DNA of 36,982 nucleotides from NCBI GenBank assembly GCA_015066385.1, contig SVOJ01000026.1:1-36982 (forward strand), given 5' to 3'. The position numbers were made by a program, and so were the translations under genes. This stretch comes from Oscillospiraceae bacterium. Lineage in GTDB: Bacteria > Bacillota > Clostridia > Oscillospirales > Acutalibacteraceae. The notes beneath the pieces are model-generated. The model had not been told where the DNA came from. It made no database searches and saw only the letters and a program-made list of their open reading frames with translations. This document shows positions 23,916 to 32,116 of the stretch, piece by piece. Numbering within the stretch: position 1 is the stretch's first letter; every line of letters starts with the position of its first letter.

Positions 23916-25655
23916 TTATTTGTCAAGCAGAAACCGTTTTTCATCTTCGGGCAGATCCAGTCCGATCGTGCCGCCGGGATTCATATTGTAATTCGGATCG
24001 AAGTAATCTTTCAGTACTCTGAAGACACCGTATTCGGTTTTGCCGATATATCCCTCAAGCCACGGTGCAAACATCTTGCCGATACCGTGATGATGGCTGA
24101 CTGCGGCACCCGATTTTTGAATCGCATCAAGAATGGTGCTGTGATATCGTTTGAATTCAGCGGAATCATTCATGCGGGTAATGAAAATGAAATAAAGATT
24201 TGCTCCCTGCGGGTAGCAGTGCGACATGTGCGTTGTGACAATGGTGTTGGGCAGTGCATGGCAGACTGCACGGACATCCTTATGTACCTGTGCCATATTG
24301 GACCATGTGACGGTGCATTCAAGCGTATCGGTGCACACACCGAAATCCATCATGGAATCACGAAGATACGGGTCATTAAATCTGCCTTTTTCCCATGCTT
24401 TGCACACAAAGGAAGTCAGGCTCATGGCACCGTGCTCTTTTGCAATGCGTGCAATGTTTTTGGCAATATTGGCGGAAAATTCCTTTTCACCGTCTGTAAA
24501 GCCGAGGAACAGACAACGTTCCATATCTTTGTATCCGAGTTTGTCAAGCATCGGATGCAGCGGTGTTTCGTCCACATTATAAAGACGAAGCATCAGGTTT
24601 GTTTCTTCGGGGTCGGACAGACGGAACACGGAAGAATAACCGCATTCGCACTGCATCATTTCGCGGGCGGCATCCATGGCAGTTTCCCAGTCCTTGAAAA
24701 TGTAGGAAAAACGCTTGCGGTTTTCGGGCATATAACGGCGAACTTTCAGAGTGACTTCCGTCAGCACACCGAACGTGCCTTCCGAACCCATCATGATCTG
24801 ATTCAGATCGGGCCCCGTTGCTTCTCTCGGGTAGTGCGGTGTCTGCACACAGCCGATGGGGGTTGCGTATTTCTGCGACAGAACAATGTCTGCAATTGTG
24901 CCGTAGTAGGTACTGTTCTGCCCTGCACCGCGAGTCACGACCCAGCCGCCGACACTGGAATATTCAAACGACTGCGGGAAATGGCCGCAGGTGTAAGCAC
25001 GTTTTGCACCGAAAACGGTAACGGCATTGTTGAGGGCATTTTCGAGGTCAGGACCCGACAGACCTGCCTGCACGGTGATGGTCTGATCGGTTTCGTTGAA
25101 AGAAAGAATTTTGTTGAAACGCTTTCTCATGTCCAGCGATACACCGCCCTTGACGGGTTCGACACCGCGTGTAACAGACGAGCCGCCGCCGTAAACATAC
25201 AGAGGAATGTTGTTTTTGGTGCAGTAGGCAACGATCTGTTCCACTTCTTCGGAGGTGGACGGAAAAACAACCGCATCGGGCAGGGAATCGAATTTTCTTT
25301 CACGAATACGCATCAGGTCGTATGCGGTCTTTCCGTAAGCTACGGCAAGACGGTCATAATCCTTGGTGGAAACATAACTTGTGCCCACAATGGCACGAAG
25401 ACCGTTGAGATGCTGTTCGCTTAATTTTGACGGATATGCGGATAAGTCTACCTCATCCCAGCCGATATCGCCGTCGTACTGACGAAAATCATCATCGGTC
25501 ATATTGAAAGTCGATTTCATCATCTTGTAAAGTGATTCTTTGGGATACTTTACAAAATGCGGATCGCCCCAACGGAAAATGGAACGATAACTTTTTGCGG
25601 GGGCGGCTTCTTTGATCCACTTGGGTTCAAATCCTTTGTACGGTTTTGTGCTCAT
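23916..25655 (-). CDS. FAD-binding oxidase, alkylglycerone-phosphate-synthase-like
   Basis: A 579-residue flavoenzyme of the VAO/PCMH fold. The FAD-binding segment is YVYGGGSSVTRGVEP (about 152-166) within the PCMH domain. The C-terminal GAAVSHHHGIGK (about 515-526) is the signature histidine cluster of alkyl-dihydroxyacetonephosphate synthases, which in other organisms make ether lipids; bacterial relatives also include D-2-hydroxyacid and glycolate-type oxidases. In this operon of polyol-oxidising genes an oxidase or lyase acting on a phosphorylated polyol or hydroxyacid is at least as likely as ether-lipid synthesis. GGAGG precedes the ATG, 5 bp after the kinase gene. Confidence 0.8.
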   Translation of the reverse strand: MSTKPYKGFEPKWIKEAAPAKSYRSIFRWGDPHFVKYPKESLYKMMKSTFNMTDDDFRQYDGDIGWDEVDLSAYPSKLSEQHLNGLRAIVGTSYVSTKDYDRLAVAYGKTAYDLMRIRERKFDSLPDAVVFPSTSEEVEQIVAYCTKNNIPLYVYGGGSSVTRGVEPVKGGVSLDMRKRFNKILSFNETDQTITVQAGLSGPDLENALNNAVTVFGAKRAYTCGHFPQSFEYSSVGGWVVTRGAGQNSTYYGTIADIVLSQKYATPIGCVQTPHYPREATGPDLNQIMMGSEGTFGVLTEVTLKVRRYMPENRKRFSYIFKDWETAMDAAREMMQCECGYSSVFRLSDPEETNLMLRLYNVDETPLHPMLDKLGYKDMERCLFLGFTDGEKEFSANIAKNIARIAKEHGAMSLTSFVCKAWEKGRFNDPYLRDSMMDFGVCTDTLECTVTWSNMAQVHKDVRAVCHALPNTIVTTHMSHCYPQGANLYFIFITRMNDSAEFKRYHSTILDAIQKSGAAVSHHHGIGKMFAPWLEGYIGKTEYGVFRVLKDYFDPNYNMNPGGTIGLDLPEDEKRFLLDK

Positions 25656-25660
25656 TTTTT

Positions 25661-27205
25661 TTATCCCTCCGTTTTCTTCATTCCCTTGAATACAGGCAAG
25701 AGCTTCGGATACAGCTTTGTGTAAACATTTTCGTAAATGTCTTCATAAATCAGACTTTTCTTCATATCGGGTTCAAAAACATCGCAGATGCGTACCATGG
25801 ATTTGACAGCGGCATCGTAATTTTTGAATTCTTTGAGTGCAACGAAGGCGATCATGGATGCACCGAGAGAAGAAGCCTCATGGGTGTGGATACGCTTGAC
25901 GGGAATGCCGAACATATCGGCTGTGATCTGACAGATTGTGTCATTCTGTGAGCCGCCGCCTGCAATGAACAATTCGTGAATCTTTGTCTTGGAACGCTTT
26001 TCCATCAAGTGCATGCCTTCCATCAGCGCGAAGTTGATGCCTTCGATGATGGCTCTGTAAATATGGTATTTTGTGTGCATGGGAGTGAATCCCGTAATGG
26101 TGCCTTTGGCAAGCGGACAGGCAACACCGGGTTCCCAGTAAGGCTGCACAATGAGTCCGTCACAACCTGCGGGAATGTCTTCCAAGGTTTTGTTGAGGAA
26201 TTCTTCGGGGGAAATACCCTGTTCTGCTGCCTGCTTTGCTTCTTCCTGTGCGAAGTTTGCAATGAACCAACGAAGCATCGCATAGCCGAAGAAAATCTGA
26301 ATTTCAGGATTCCATGTGTCGTTGAGAACGGCAGGGTAGGCGGGCAGGAACTGTTGCGGTTCAAAATATTTTTTGGTTGCAAATTGTATGGTTGCACTTG
26401 TGCCGAACGACAAAGCGGCTTTACCTGCCTTGTTGACGGAAAGTCCCAGCGTTTCGCAACCCTTATCCGAACCTGTTGCAATCAGCGGCAAGCCTGCTGG
26501 AATACCTGTTTTTGCGGCGGCTTCTTCGGTGATTTCGCCGATTGTAGACCCGCTTTTGACAAGTCTGCAAAGGTTTTTTTCGGGAATATCAAACACGCAA
26601 CGGGTCATTTCATTTTGTGCCATCCATTTGCGGTCTTCGTAGTTCAGCGGGAGGTGACCGATCTGATTTGCGGCACTGTCGCGAAGCACACCCGTCAGCA
26701 GATAGTTGAGATAGGTCGGCAGGAGCACGAATTTATCCGTTTTGCGGAAAATGTGCGGTTCATTTTCTTTTACCCAGTTGCAGAAAGCGGCAGAGTGCTG
26801 CATTTTTGCTGTTTCCATCATGCCGGCGTATTCAAAAGCGAATTTTTTGACAGCACCTGCAGGAAGTGACCCTTTTGCTTCGCGTCTGTCGAGCCAGAGA
26901 ATCATGTTGCGAAGCGGCTTTCTGTCCTTATCAAGGCAAAGCAGGGTGTCACGGATGGTGGTGACGGTAACGGCTTTGATGTCTTCAAACAGATCGCCTG
27001 CCTTTTCCTTGAGTGCAAGCGAAGCCTTGCAGAGCATATTGAAATAAAAATCGGGTTCCTGCTCGGCTTGTCCGGGGTATTCGGAAATGAACGGTTCTTC
27101 ATAAACCATCTGCACGAAAGCAGGGAAATTCCCCTCTTTGTTGCAAAGCATGGCACGGATACTCTGTGTGCCGATGTCAAAAGTAAGAATCAATGCTTCT
27201 CCCAT
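25661..27205 (-). CDS. FGGY-family carbohydrate kinase
   Basis: An ATP-dependent kinase of 514 residues for a sugar or polyol. The N-terminal DIGTQSIRAMLCN (10-22) is the phosphate-binding motif of the FGGY/actin-like fold, TTIRDTLLCLD follows, and the C-terminal half holds AGKAALSFGTSATIQ and IAGGGSQNDTICQITADMFGIPV, which is the FGGY signature region. Sequence alone does not separate xylulokinase, glycerol kinase, ribulokinase or related activities. The operon with two-subunit glycerol-3-phosphate-dehydrogenase-like proteins suggests that its product is a polyol phosphate which is then oxidised. AGGAGT precedes the ATG. Confidence 0.88.
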   Translation of the reverse strand: MGEALILTFDIGTQSIRAMLCNKEGNFPAFVQMVYEEPFISEYPGQAEQEPDFYFNMLCKASLALKEKAGDLFEDIKAVTVTTIRDTLLCLDKDRKPLRNMILWLDRREAKGSLPAGAVKKFAFEYAGMMETAKMQHSAAFCNWVKENEPHIFRKTDKFVLLPTYLNYLLTGVLRDSAANQIGHLPLNYEDRKWMAQNEMTRCVFDIPEKNLCRLVKSGSTIGEITEEAAAKTGIPAGLPLIATGSDKGCETLGLSVNKAGKAALSFGTSATIQFATKKYFEPQQFLPAYPAVLNDTWNPEIQIFFGYAMLRWFIANFAQEEAKQAAEQGISPEEFLNKTLEDIPAGCDGLIVQPYWEPGVACPLAKGTITGFTPMHTKYHIYRAIIEGINFALMEGMHLMEKRSKTKIHELFIAGGGSQNDTICQITADMFGIPVKRIHTHEASSLGASMIAFVALKEFKNYDAAVKSMVRICDVFEPDMKKSLIYEDIYENVYTKLYPKLLPVFKGMKKTEG

Positions 27206-27210
27206 GGTTG

Positions 27211-27567
27211 TTACTCCTTTAATATATTGCTTGTTGCAATGATGTCAGCGGCTGTGCCGCATACGTTTTTGATAATGATGTCACCCGTACCGATACGATC
27301 ATGCACGGTGATACGGTTTATCTCTTGCATAACTTCAAAAATTTTATCTTTGGGGATTTCGCAACTGACCTTCACGGGCAGTACGGGAACACTTTCAAAA
27401 GCCGTGCGGACGGTTGAACAAATGGTACGCATCGGATTGGTCATTTCGTTTTGTGCAAATGTCAATCCTTTTCTGCATTTTTGTCCGCTTACTTTTATGT
27501 TTTTGCCGTCTTCTTCAATGTGCAAGGTGCATCCGTTCGGGCAGACGATGCAAACAAGTTCTTTCAT
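27211..27567 (-). CDS. DUF1667 protein, small Fe-S partner of FAD dehydrogenases
   Basis: A 118-residue protein of the DUF1667 family, with unproven activity. Cys6, Cys9 and Cys13 in LVCIVCPNGC and Cys31 in GQKCRKG look like ligands of a metal or iron-sulfur centre. Members are usually encoded, as here, between FAD-containing dehydrogenase subunits of the anaerobic glycerol-3-phosphate dehydrogenase type, so an electron-transfer subunit is the likely role. Its ATG overlaps the stop of the preceding oxidoreductase gene (ATGA), a sign of coupled translation, and GGGAGG precedes it. Confidence 0.82.
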   Translation of the reverse strand: MKELVCIVCPNGCTLHIEEDGKNIKVSGQKCRKGLTFAQNEMTNPMRTICSTVRTAFESVPVLPVKVSCEIPKDKIFEVMQEINRITVHDRIGTGDIIIKNVCGTAADIIATSNILKE

Positions 27568-28820
27568 TGTTCTTCCTCCCTTATCTGCATTGTGACCGTG
27601 TCACTCGGGTTTAAATCAAAGTCGGCAAAGTCAATTTCAATTCTTTCCATTTCGGGGGGACGAAGATGGTTGTATTTTTTCTCATACACACTCTCACCGT
27701 TCACAATCACCTGTAAGTAGGTTTGTGTGTACACTTTTTTGCTTCTGAAATACACAATCGTTTTTTTGTTTTCATCCGTCAGGTCAATTCTTTGCGGCAC
27801 GGCGTATGCAATTCCGTTGCCGGGTTCAATTTTTGCAAAGCTGCGTTTTTTCGGGAACCATTGTGCTGCATTTTTGCCTGCGGTTTCGCCGCTTTCGGAA
27901 ACATAATCCACAAGGTCATTGACATGCAGGCAGTTGCCGCATGCATAAACACCGTTGAACATTGTCTGCAGATTCTGGTCGCAGACGGGGCCTTTGGTAA
28001 ACGGGTCGATTTTTACATCTAAAGTTTCGGCAAGTTCGTTTTCGGGGATGAGGCCGACCGAAAGAATGAGTGAATCGCATTCGATGATCTGTCGGGTGCT
28101 GTCAATCGGTTTTTTGTTTTCATCCACCTGTGCTACTTCCACCGCAGTCAGACGCTCATGTCCGAATACGCGGGTCACGGTGTGTGACAGATAAAGCGGA
28201 ATATTGTAATCATGCAGGCATTGGTGAATGTTTCGTGTCAGTCCCGACGGAGTCGGCTGAATTTCATAAACACCGAGCACCTTTGCACCCTCTAATGTCA
28301 GCCTCCTTGCCATGATAAGCCCGATGTCACCCGAGCCGAGAATCACGCATTTCTGTGTGGGCATCGTACCGCAAAGATTGACAAAATTTTGTGCCGTACC
28401 TGCGGTGAAAACACCGGCGGGACGTGTGCCGTGAATAAAAACCTGTTTTGCGGTACGCTCACGGCAACCCGTGGCAAGAATAATTGTTTTTGTAAGCACT
28501 TTTGACATTCCGTCACGGCTGACCAGGGTGAGTGTGTATCCTTCGCCGGTACGGTCAATCTGTGTAACAAAGGTCAAGGTTTTTGCTTCTATGTTTCGTT
28601 CGTTGAATTCCTGCATGAACCGTTCGGCATATTCGGGTCCTGTCAGCCGTTCACCGAACCGAACAAGGCCGAAGCCGTCATGAATGCATTGCTTCAAAAT
28701 GCCGCCCAAACGGGCTTCGCGTTCAATAAGGAGCACTTTTGCACCGTTCTTATCGGCTTCAATGGCGGCGGCAAGACCTGCAGGACCGCCGCCGATGACG
28801 GTTACATCTGCTTTGAGCAT
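27564..28820 (-). CDS. FAD/NAD(P)-dependent oxidoreductase (GlpB-like partner)
   Basis: A 418-residue flavoprotein. The N-terminal dinucleotide motif VIGGGPAGLAAAIEADKNGAKVLLIERE (8-35) binds FAD, and a second Rossmann motif, VILGSGDIGLIMARRLTLEGAKVLGVYE (about 156-183), binds NAD(P) or a flavin. The GVYACGNCLHVNDLVDYVSESG block closes the FAD domain. It belongs to the group of subunits that pair with GlpA-like or HcnC-like dehydrogenases. Its ATG overlaps the end of the GlpA-like gene by 19 bp, and AGGAGG precedes it. With DUF1667 it probably takes electrons from the substrate dehydrogenase to NAD+ or a carrier. Confidence 0.88.
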   Translation of the reverse strand: MLKADVTVIGGGPAGLAAAIEADKNGAKVLLIEREARLGGILKQCIHDGFGLVRFGERLTGPEYAERFMQEFNERNIEAKTLTFVTQIDRTGEGYTLTLVSRDGMSKVLTKTIILATGCRERTAKQVFIHGTRPAGVFTAGTAQNFVNLCGTMPTQKCVILGSGDIGLIMARRLTLEGAKVLGVYEIQPTPSGLTRNIHQCLHDYNIPLYLSHTVTRVFGHERLTAVEVAQVDENKKPIDSTRQIIECDSLILSVGLIPENELAETLDVKIDPFTKGPVCDQNLQTMFNGVYACGNCLHVNDLVDYVSESGETAGKNAAQWFPKKRSFAKIEPGNGIAYAVPQRIDLTDENKKTIVYFRSKKVYTQTYLQVIVNGESVYEKKYNHLRPPEMERIEIDFADFDLNPSDTVTMQIREEEQ

Positions 28821-30529
28821 TGCTTTTCGCCTCCTTTTGTTTTGCCGAACAGCAGAAAGGCTTTTTCTCCGGCTTTCGTGACTTCTTCAAGCGGAATTCC
28901 CTGATGTTCTGCGATGATCTGTGCCACAAGCGGGGAACAGAAGCCGCCCTGACACCGTCCCATACCCGGACGGACTCGTTTTTTGATGCCGTCCACGGTC
29001 GGAACACAGATGGGTGCATTGAGTGCATCTATGATCTCGCCCTTGCTGATTTCCTCGCAACGGCATACGATTTCTCCGTAATCGGGATTTTCTTTGATCA
29101 ATCGGTTTCTTTGTGAAACGGGCATTTCTGCAAGGCGGGGAGGCGCTTTGCGGACGGGATTGAATTTGTCATTGCGAAGCACTAATTTTTCCGCTTGCAG
29201 AAGGTCGATTGCCATTCTTGCAACGTCTTTTGCAACCGCAGGGGCGGTGGTCAGTCCGGGGGACTGAATGGCGGCACAGTGAACCAGATTTTTGGTTTTT
29301 CTTCCCTTTTCAATCACAAAATCTTCTTCAAAATCCGGTGCGCGCACACCTGTGAAATAGGTTATAATATCGCGCTCGGTCAAATCCGGAGCCGTGACTT
29401 TCTGTTTTGTAAAAACGGTGTTGATGCTTTCCGGAGTTGTTGCAAAATTTTCTTTTTCATTGGTTTCAACCGCATCGGGACCTGCTAAAATATTGCCGTG
29501 TGCGGTATGCAGAAGCCCGCCGCCCTTTGTATGCGTATGTAGTTCCAGTTGTTTGACCGAGGCAATGCTTCCAAGCAATTTCCCCGCTTTTTTGTCGAGA
29601 ATAGAGTTCGTACCTCTGCGCGGGTGAATGGAATAAAAACGGTCCTTTGCCATTTTTGCAATTTCTTCGCTGAACACACCTGCGGCATTGATGACGATGT
29701 GCGGATACAGCGTGCCTTTGTTGGTCTGCACACTTGTAATTTTTCCGTTTTCGACTGTCATGCCGAGCACCGCTGTGTTCAGTGAAACCTTTGCACCGTT
29801 TTGTACGGCATTTTCCGCACAGGCGATGGTCAGTCCGTAAGGACAGATACAGCCTGCCGTGGGGTTATACAGTGCAAATTTAAAATCCTTGTTCAGATTC
29901 GGTTCTTTTTTTCTTAATTGCTTCCCCGAAAGAATATAGGTTTCTTTGCAACCGTCTATGTACTTGCGTTTGAGTGCATACAGTGTTACAAAACCCTTCA
30001 GGAATCCTTGCGTGAAACAGGCATACTGGCCGCAACGGTCAAACGGCACATCCAGGGCATCGGACAGGGCAGGGAACATTTGGTTTCCGAGCAGAACATA
30101 GTGCTGTTTGAGTGAACCTTTTGCAAGGTCCACACCGGGATGAATTTCGCCGTCGTTTCTGCCCGAAGCATGCATGGCAAGGTCCGCTTCTTTTTCAACG
30201 AGCAGTACATTGATGTTCCATCGTGCCAGTTCTCTCAGGATGGTGGCACCCGAAATCCCGCCGCCGATTACAAGCACATCGGGACATTGTCCGTCCAGTG
30301 TGTTGTCTTTTTTTGCGGGAATACGCATGGGTGCATCCTGTTTGCCCGTATAGATGATGTCATTGACCACATGCACGGTTTTGTCATTGGAAACACACAT
30401 GGAACAAGCCTTGACGATTTTATCCCAATCGTCAAGTTCACCTGTTACAAAGCGGCAACCGTCTTCTTCACGTACACTGATTCCGGGAAAACTTTCATTC
30501 AGTTTTTTTTGTAGTTTTTCGATTTTCAT
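28802..30529 (-). CDS. FAD-dependent dehydrogenase, glycerol-3-phosphate type (GlpA-like)
   Basis: A 575-residue flavoprotein that probably oxidises a polyol phosphate. An extra N-terminal domain covers residues 1-80. The FAD motif VLVIGGGISGATILRELARWNINVLLVEKE follows, then the DAO-fold core with HASGRNDGEIHPG and FTGVRAPDFEEDFVIE. A C-terminal BFD-like domain contains Cys489, Cys491, Cys526 and Cys531, arranged for a [2Fe-2S] cluster. ATG 30529 is chosen because the promoter places the start of the RNA at about 30560; an upstream in-frame ATG at 30598 lies in the promoter. It is the first gene of the operon. The N-terminal domain is unlike classical GlpA and may define a separate substrate class. 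Confidence 0.86.
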   Translation of the reverse strand: MKIEKLQKKLNESFPGISVREEDGCRFVTGELDDWDKIVKACSMCVSNDKTVHVVNDIIYTGKQDAPMRIPAKKDNTLDGQCPDVLVIGGGISGATILRELARWNINVLLVEKEADLAMHASGRNDGEIHPGVDLAKGSLKQHYVLLGNQMFPALSDALDVPFDRCGQYACFTQGFLKGFVTLYALKRKYIDGCKETYILSGKQLRKKEPNLNKDFKFALYNPTAGCICPYGLTIACAENAVQNGAKVSLNTAVLGMTVENGKITSVQTNKGTLYPHIVINAAGVFSEEIAKMAKDRFYSIHPRRGTNSILDKKAGKLLGSIASVKQLELHTHTKGGGLLHTAHGNILAGPDAVETNEKENFATTPESINTVFTKQKVTAPDLTERDIITYFTGVRAPDFEEDFVIEKGRKTKNLVHCAAIQSPGLTTAPAVAKDVARMAIDLLQAEKLVLRNDKFNPVRKAPPRLAEMPVSQRNRLIKENPDYGEIVCRCEEISKGEIIDALNAPICVPTVDGIKKRVRPGMGRCQGGFCSPLVAQIIAEHQGIPLEEVTKAGEKAFLLFGKTKGGEKQCSKQM

Positions 30530-30566
30530 CTTTCTCACACACCGCAATTTAATTACAGATAAATTT

Positions 30567-30595
30567 ATTTTATCACTTTTTTTTATCCGTTTCAA
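30567..30595 (-). promoter_or_regulatory. Promoter of the six-gene oxidation operon
   Basis: On the minus strand TTGAAA (30595-30590), 17-bp spacer, TAAAAT (30572-30567). A second possible promoter lies upstream (TTGTTA 30647-30642, 16 bp, TATAAT 30625-30620), so initiation may be tandem. Confidence 0.65.
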
Positions 30596-30682
30596 CAATT
30601 TTGCTTTTTATAAAATTATATTATAAATATTTTGGTTACTTTAACAAATTTGCAAGACCTCTATTGTGCAAAAAAGAAAAAC

Positions 30683-30711
30683 TTGTTATTTGATTTGTTG
30701 TATGCTACAAT
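30683..30711 (+). promoter_or_regulatory. Promoter of the ylmH-like gene
   Basis: TTGTTA (30683-30688), 17-bp spacer, TACAAT (30706-30711). The start near 30718 supports ATG 30729 over upstream in-frame codons. Confidence 0.7.
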
Positions 30712-30728
30712 TGTTGCGGGTGAAAAGC

Positions 30729-31484
30729 ATGCAAAATGATGAATCTGTTTTTGTCAATCGTTTATATGACCTTGCCGAACAGGCCTGCAAGACGGGAAAG
30801 TACCGTTTTACGGGTTTTTTGGGGTTGCATGAACAAAATCTCCTGCTCAAAGAACAGAAAAATCTTTCCTTTGCGGGACTTGAACTGTATGGCGGATGCG
30901 AAGATGCCGAACGCAGGATGGTACGATTCGGCTCGGAAGAAATCTGTGGCTATGAACAGCCGTTTCCGATCACGCTTCTTCGCCTGACGCCCCGTTCACA
31001 GAAGTATGCGGATGCACTTTCGCACCGTGATGTGTTGGGTGCATTGATGGGACTGGGCATTGAACGAAGTACAGTCGGGGATATTTACATAAAAGACAAT
31101 ATTGCCTTTGTTTTTGTTGTCGATCAGATGGCGGATCTTGTTTGCAGGGAACTGTCTTCGGCAAAACACACCGTGCTCGATTGCGAACGCATTAAAGCCT
31201 TACCAGACGGGGTCGGTACTGCCATGCGTGAAGAAGTTTTTCTTGTTGCCTCCGAACGGCTTGACTGTGTGATTGCTGCCGTGTTTAATCTCTCGCGTGA
31301 AACCGCCGCAGAATTGTTCCGCCATGAAAAGGTGTTTGTCAACGGTAAGCTGATGCAAGGCAGTCGTATCGCACCCGAACAGGCTGTTATCTCCGTACGC
31401 GGGTTCGGACGGTTCCGCTACGGCGGTGTTGAATCCGTTTCGCGAAAAGGCAAACCGCGTGTGACTGTTTGGATTTACGAATAG
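30729..31484 (+). CDS. ylmH: S4-domain RNA-binding protein, YlmH family
   Basis: A 251-residue RNA-binding protein of the Firmicute YlmH group, linked in other species to the ribosome-associated quality control pathway (RqcP2-type) and to the cell-division gene region. The N-terminal domain carries RFTGFLGLHEQNLL and the GGCEDAERRMVRFG block; the middle holds ALMGLGIERSTVGDIYI; the C-terminal S4 domain opens with SERLDCVIAAVFNLSRETAAELFRHEKVFVNGKL (about 174-207). It is not beside division genes here, which is not the usual placement. ATG 30729 is supported by the promoter. No clear terminator separates it from the next promoter. Confidence 0.85.
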   Translation: MQNDESVFVNRLYDLAEQACKTGKYRFTGFLGLHEQNLLLKEQKNLSFAGLELYGGCEDAERRMVRFGSEEICGYEQPFPITLLRLTPRSQKYADALSHRDVLGALMGLGIERSTVGDIYIKDNIAFVFVVDQMADLVCRELSSAKHTVLDCERIKALPDGVGTAMREEVFLVASERLDCVIAAVFNLSRETAAELFRHEKVFVNGKLMQGSRIAPEQAVISVRGFGRFRYGGVESVSRKGKPRVTVWIYE

Positions 31485-31493
31485 ACTTTTTAT

Positions 31494-31523
31494 GTTGCAA
31501 ATGTGCAACAAATGTGATACAAT
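31494..31523 (+). promoter_or_regulatory. Promoter and palindrome of the ThyX-like gene
   Basis: TTGCAA (31495-31500), 17-bp spacer, TACAAT (31518-31523). The -35 box lies inside the palindrome GTTGCA-AATG-TGCAAC (31494-31509), a possible repressor site. Confidence 0.65.
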
Positions 31524-31554
31524 ATTACAAAAACTTGATAACAAGAGGGTTTTT

Positions 31555-32112
31555 ATGACACATATCGAAAATTTCAAGCATGAAGATAACTGGCAGGATG
31601 TCAAGGATGCCACCATGAACACCATCGGCAAGGCGACAGGCAAATATCCCGATTCCCAATGGAAACTGAAACTCATCCGTGCCGAACATTCCCCCATCCG
31701 CAAACTTAAATTTTCATGGCGCTGGGTTGATCTTCCTTACTGGGTCAGTGTGCATTTTGTGCGCCATAAAATCGGCATTGAGCACTTTGTAAAAAGTCAG
31801 CGAAGTGACCGCACAGGGGAAGACCGCACCGCAAAAACACAGGATGCACCCGTTTCGCACGAATGCGAATGCGACGGTCAGACCATGATCAACATTTCCC
31901 GCAAGCGCCTTTGCACCTGTGCCAGTCCCGAAACCCGTGCTGCATGGCAGATGGTCAAAGATGAGGTTGCCAAGTGCGAACCCGAACTTGCACACTGCAT
32001 GGTGCGTGAGTGCGTGTATCGCGGTTTCTGCCCCGAAATGTTCGGCTGCGGATATGACAAAACGGCAGCCTTCCAAAAAGAACTGGAAGACTACCGCAGT
32101 AACAATATCTGA
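31555..32112 (+). CDS. ThyX-like protein, cysteine-rich
   Basis: A 185-residue protein whose centre resembles flavin-dependent thymidylate synthases: HSPIRKLKFSWRWVDLPYWVSVHFVRHKIG (45-74), with Arg70-His71-Lys72 and Ser81/Arg83 in the place of the RHR...S...R motif, and NISRKRLCTCASPETRAAWQMV (113-134) in the place of the substrate/flavin segment. The motif spacing is one residue longer than standard. Nine cysteines (104, 106, 120, 122, 141, 148, 153, 159, 165) are unusual for ThyX and could bind a metal. Whether it makes dTMP, or has another uridylate- or nucleotide-related role, cannot be said. AGAGGG precedes the ATG. It ends 4 bp before the stop of the convergent esterase gene. Confidence 0.6.
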   Translation: MTHIENFKHEDNWQDVKDATMNTIGKATGKYPDSQWKLKLIRAEHSPIRKLKFSWRWVDLPYWVSVHFVRHKIGIEHFVKSQRSDRTGEDRTAKTQDAPVSHECECDGQTMINISRKRLCTCASPETRAAWQMVKDEVAKCEPELAHCMVRECVYRGFCPEMFGCGYDKTAAFQKELEDYRSNNI

Positions 32113-32116
32113 TTTT

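Noticed and set aside
23907-25424. 505-codon plus-strand open frame opposite the AGPS-like gene
   Set aside because: Histidine/cysteine-rich composition without motifs, no ribosome site, and fully antisense to a clear flavoenzyme.
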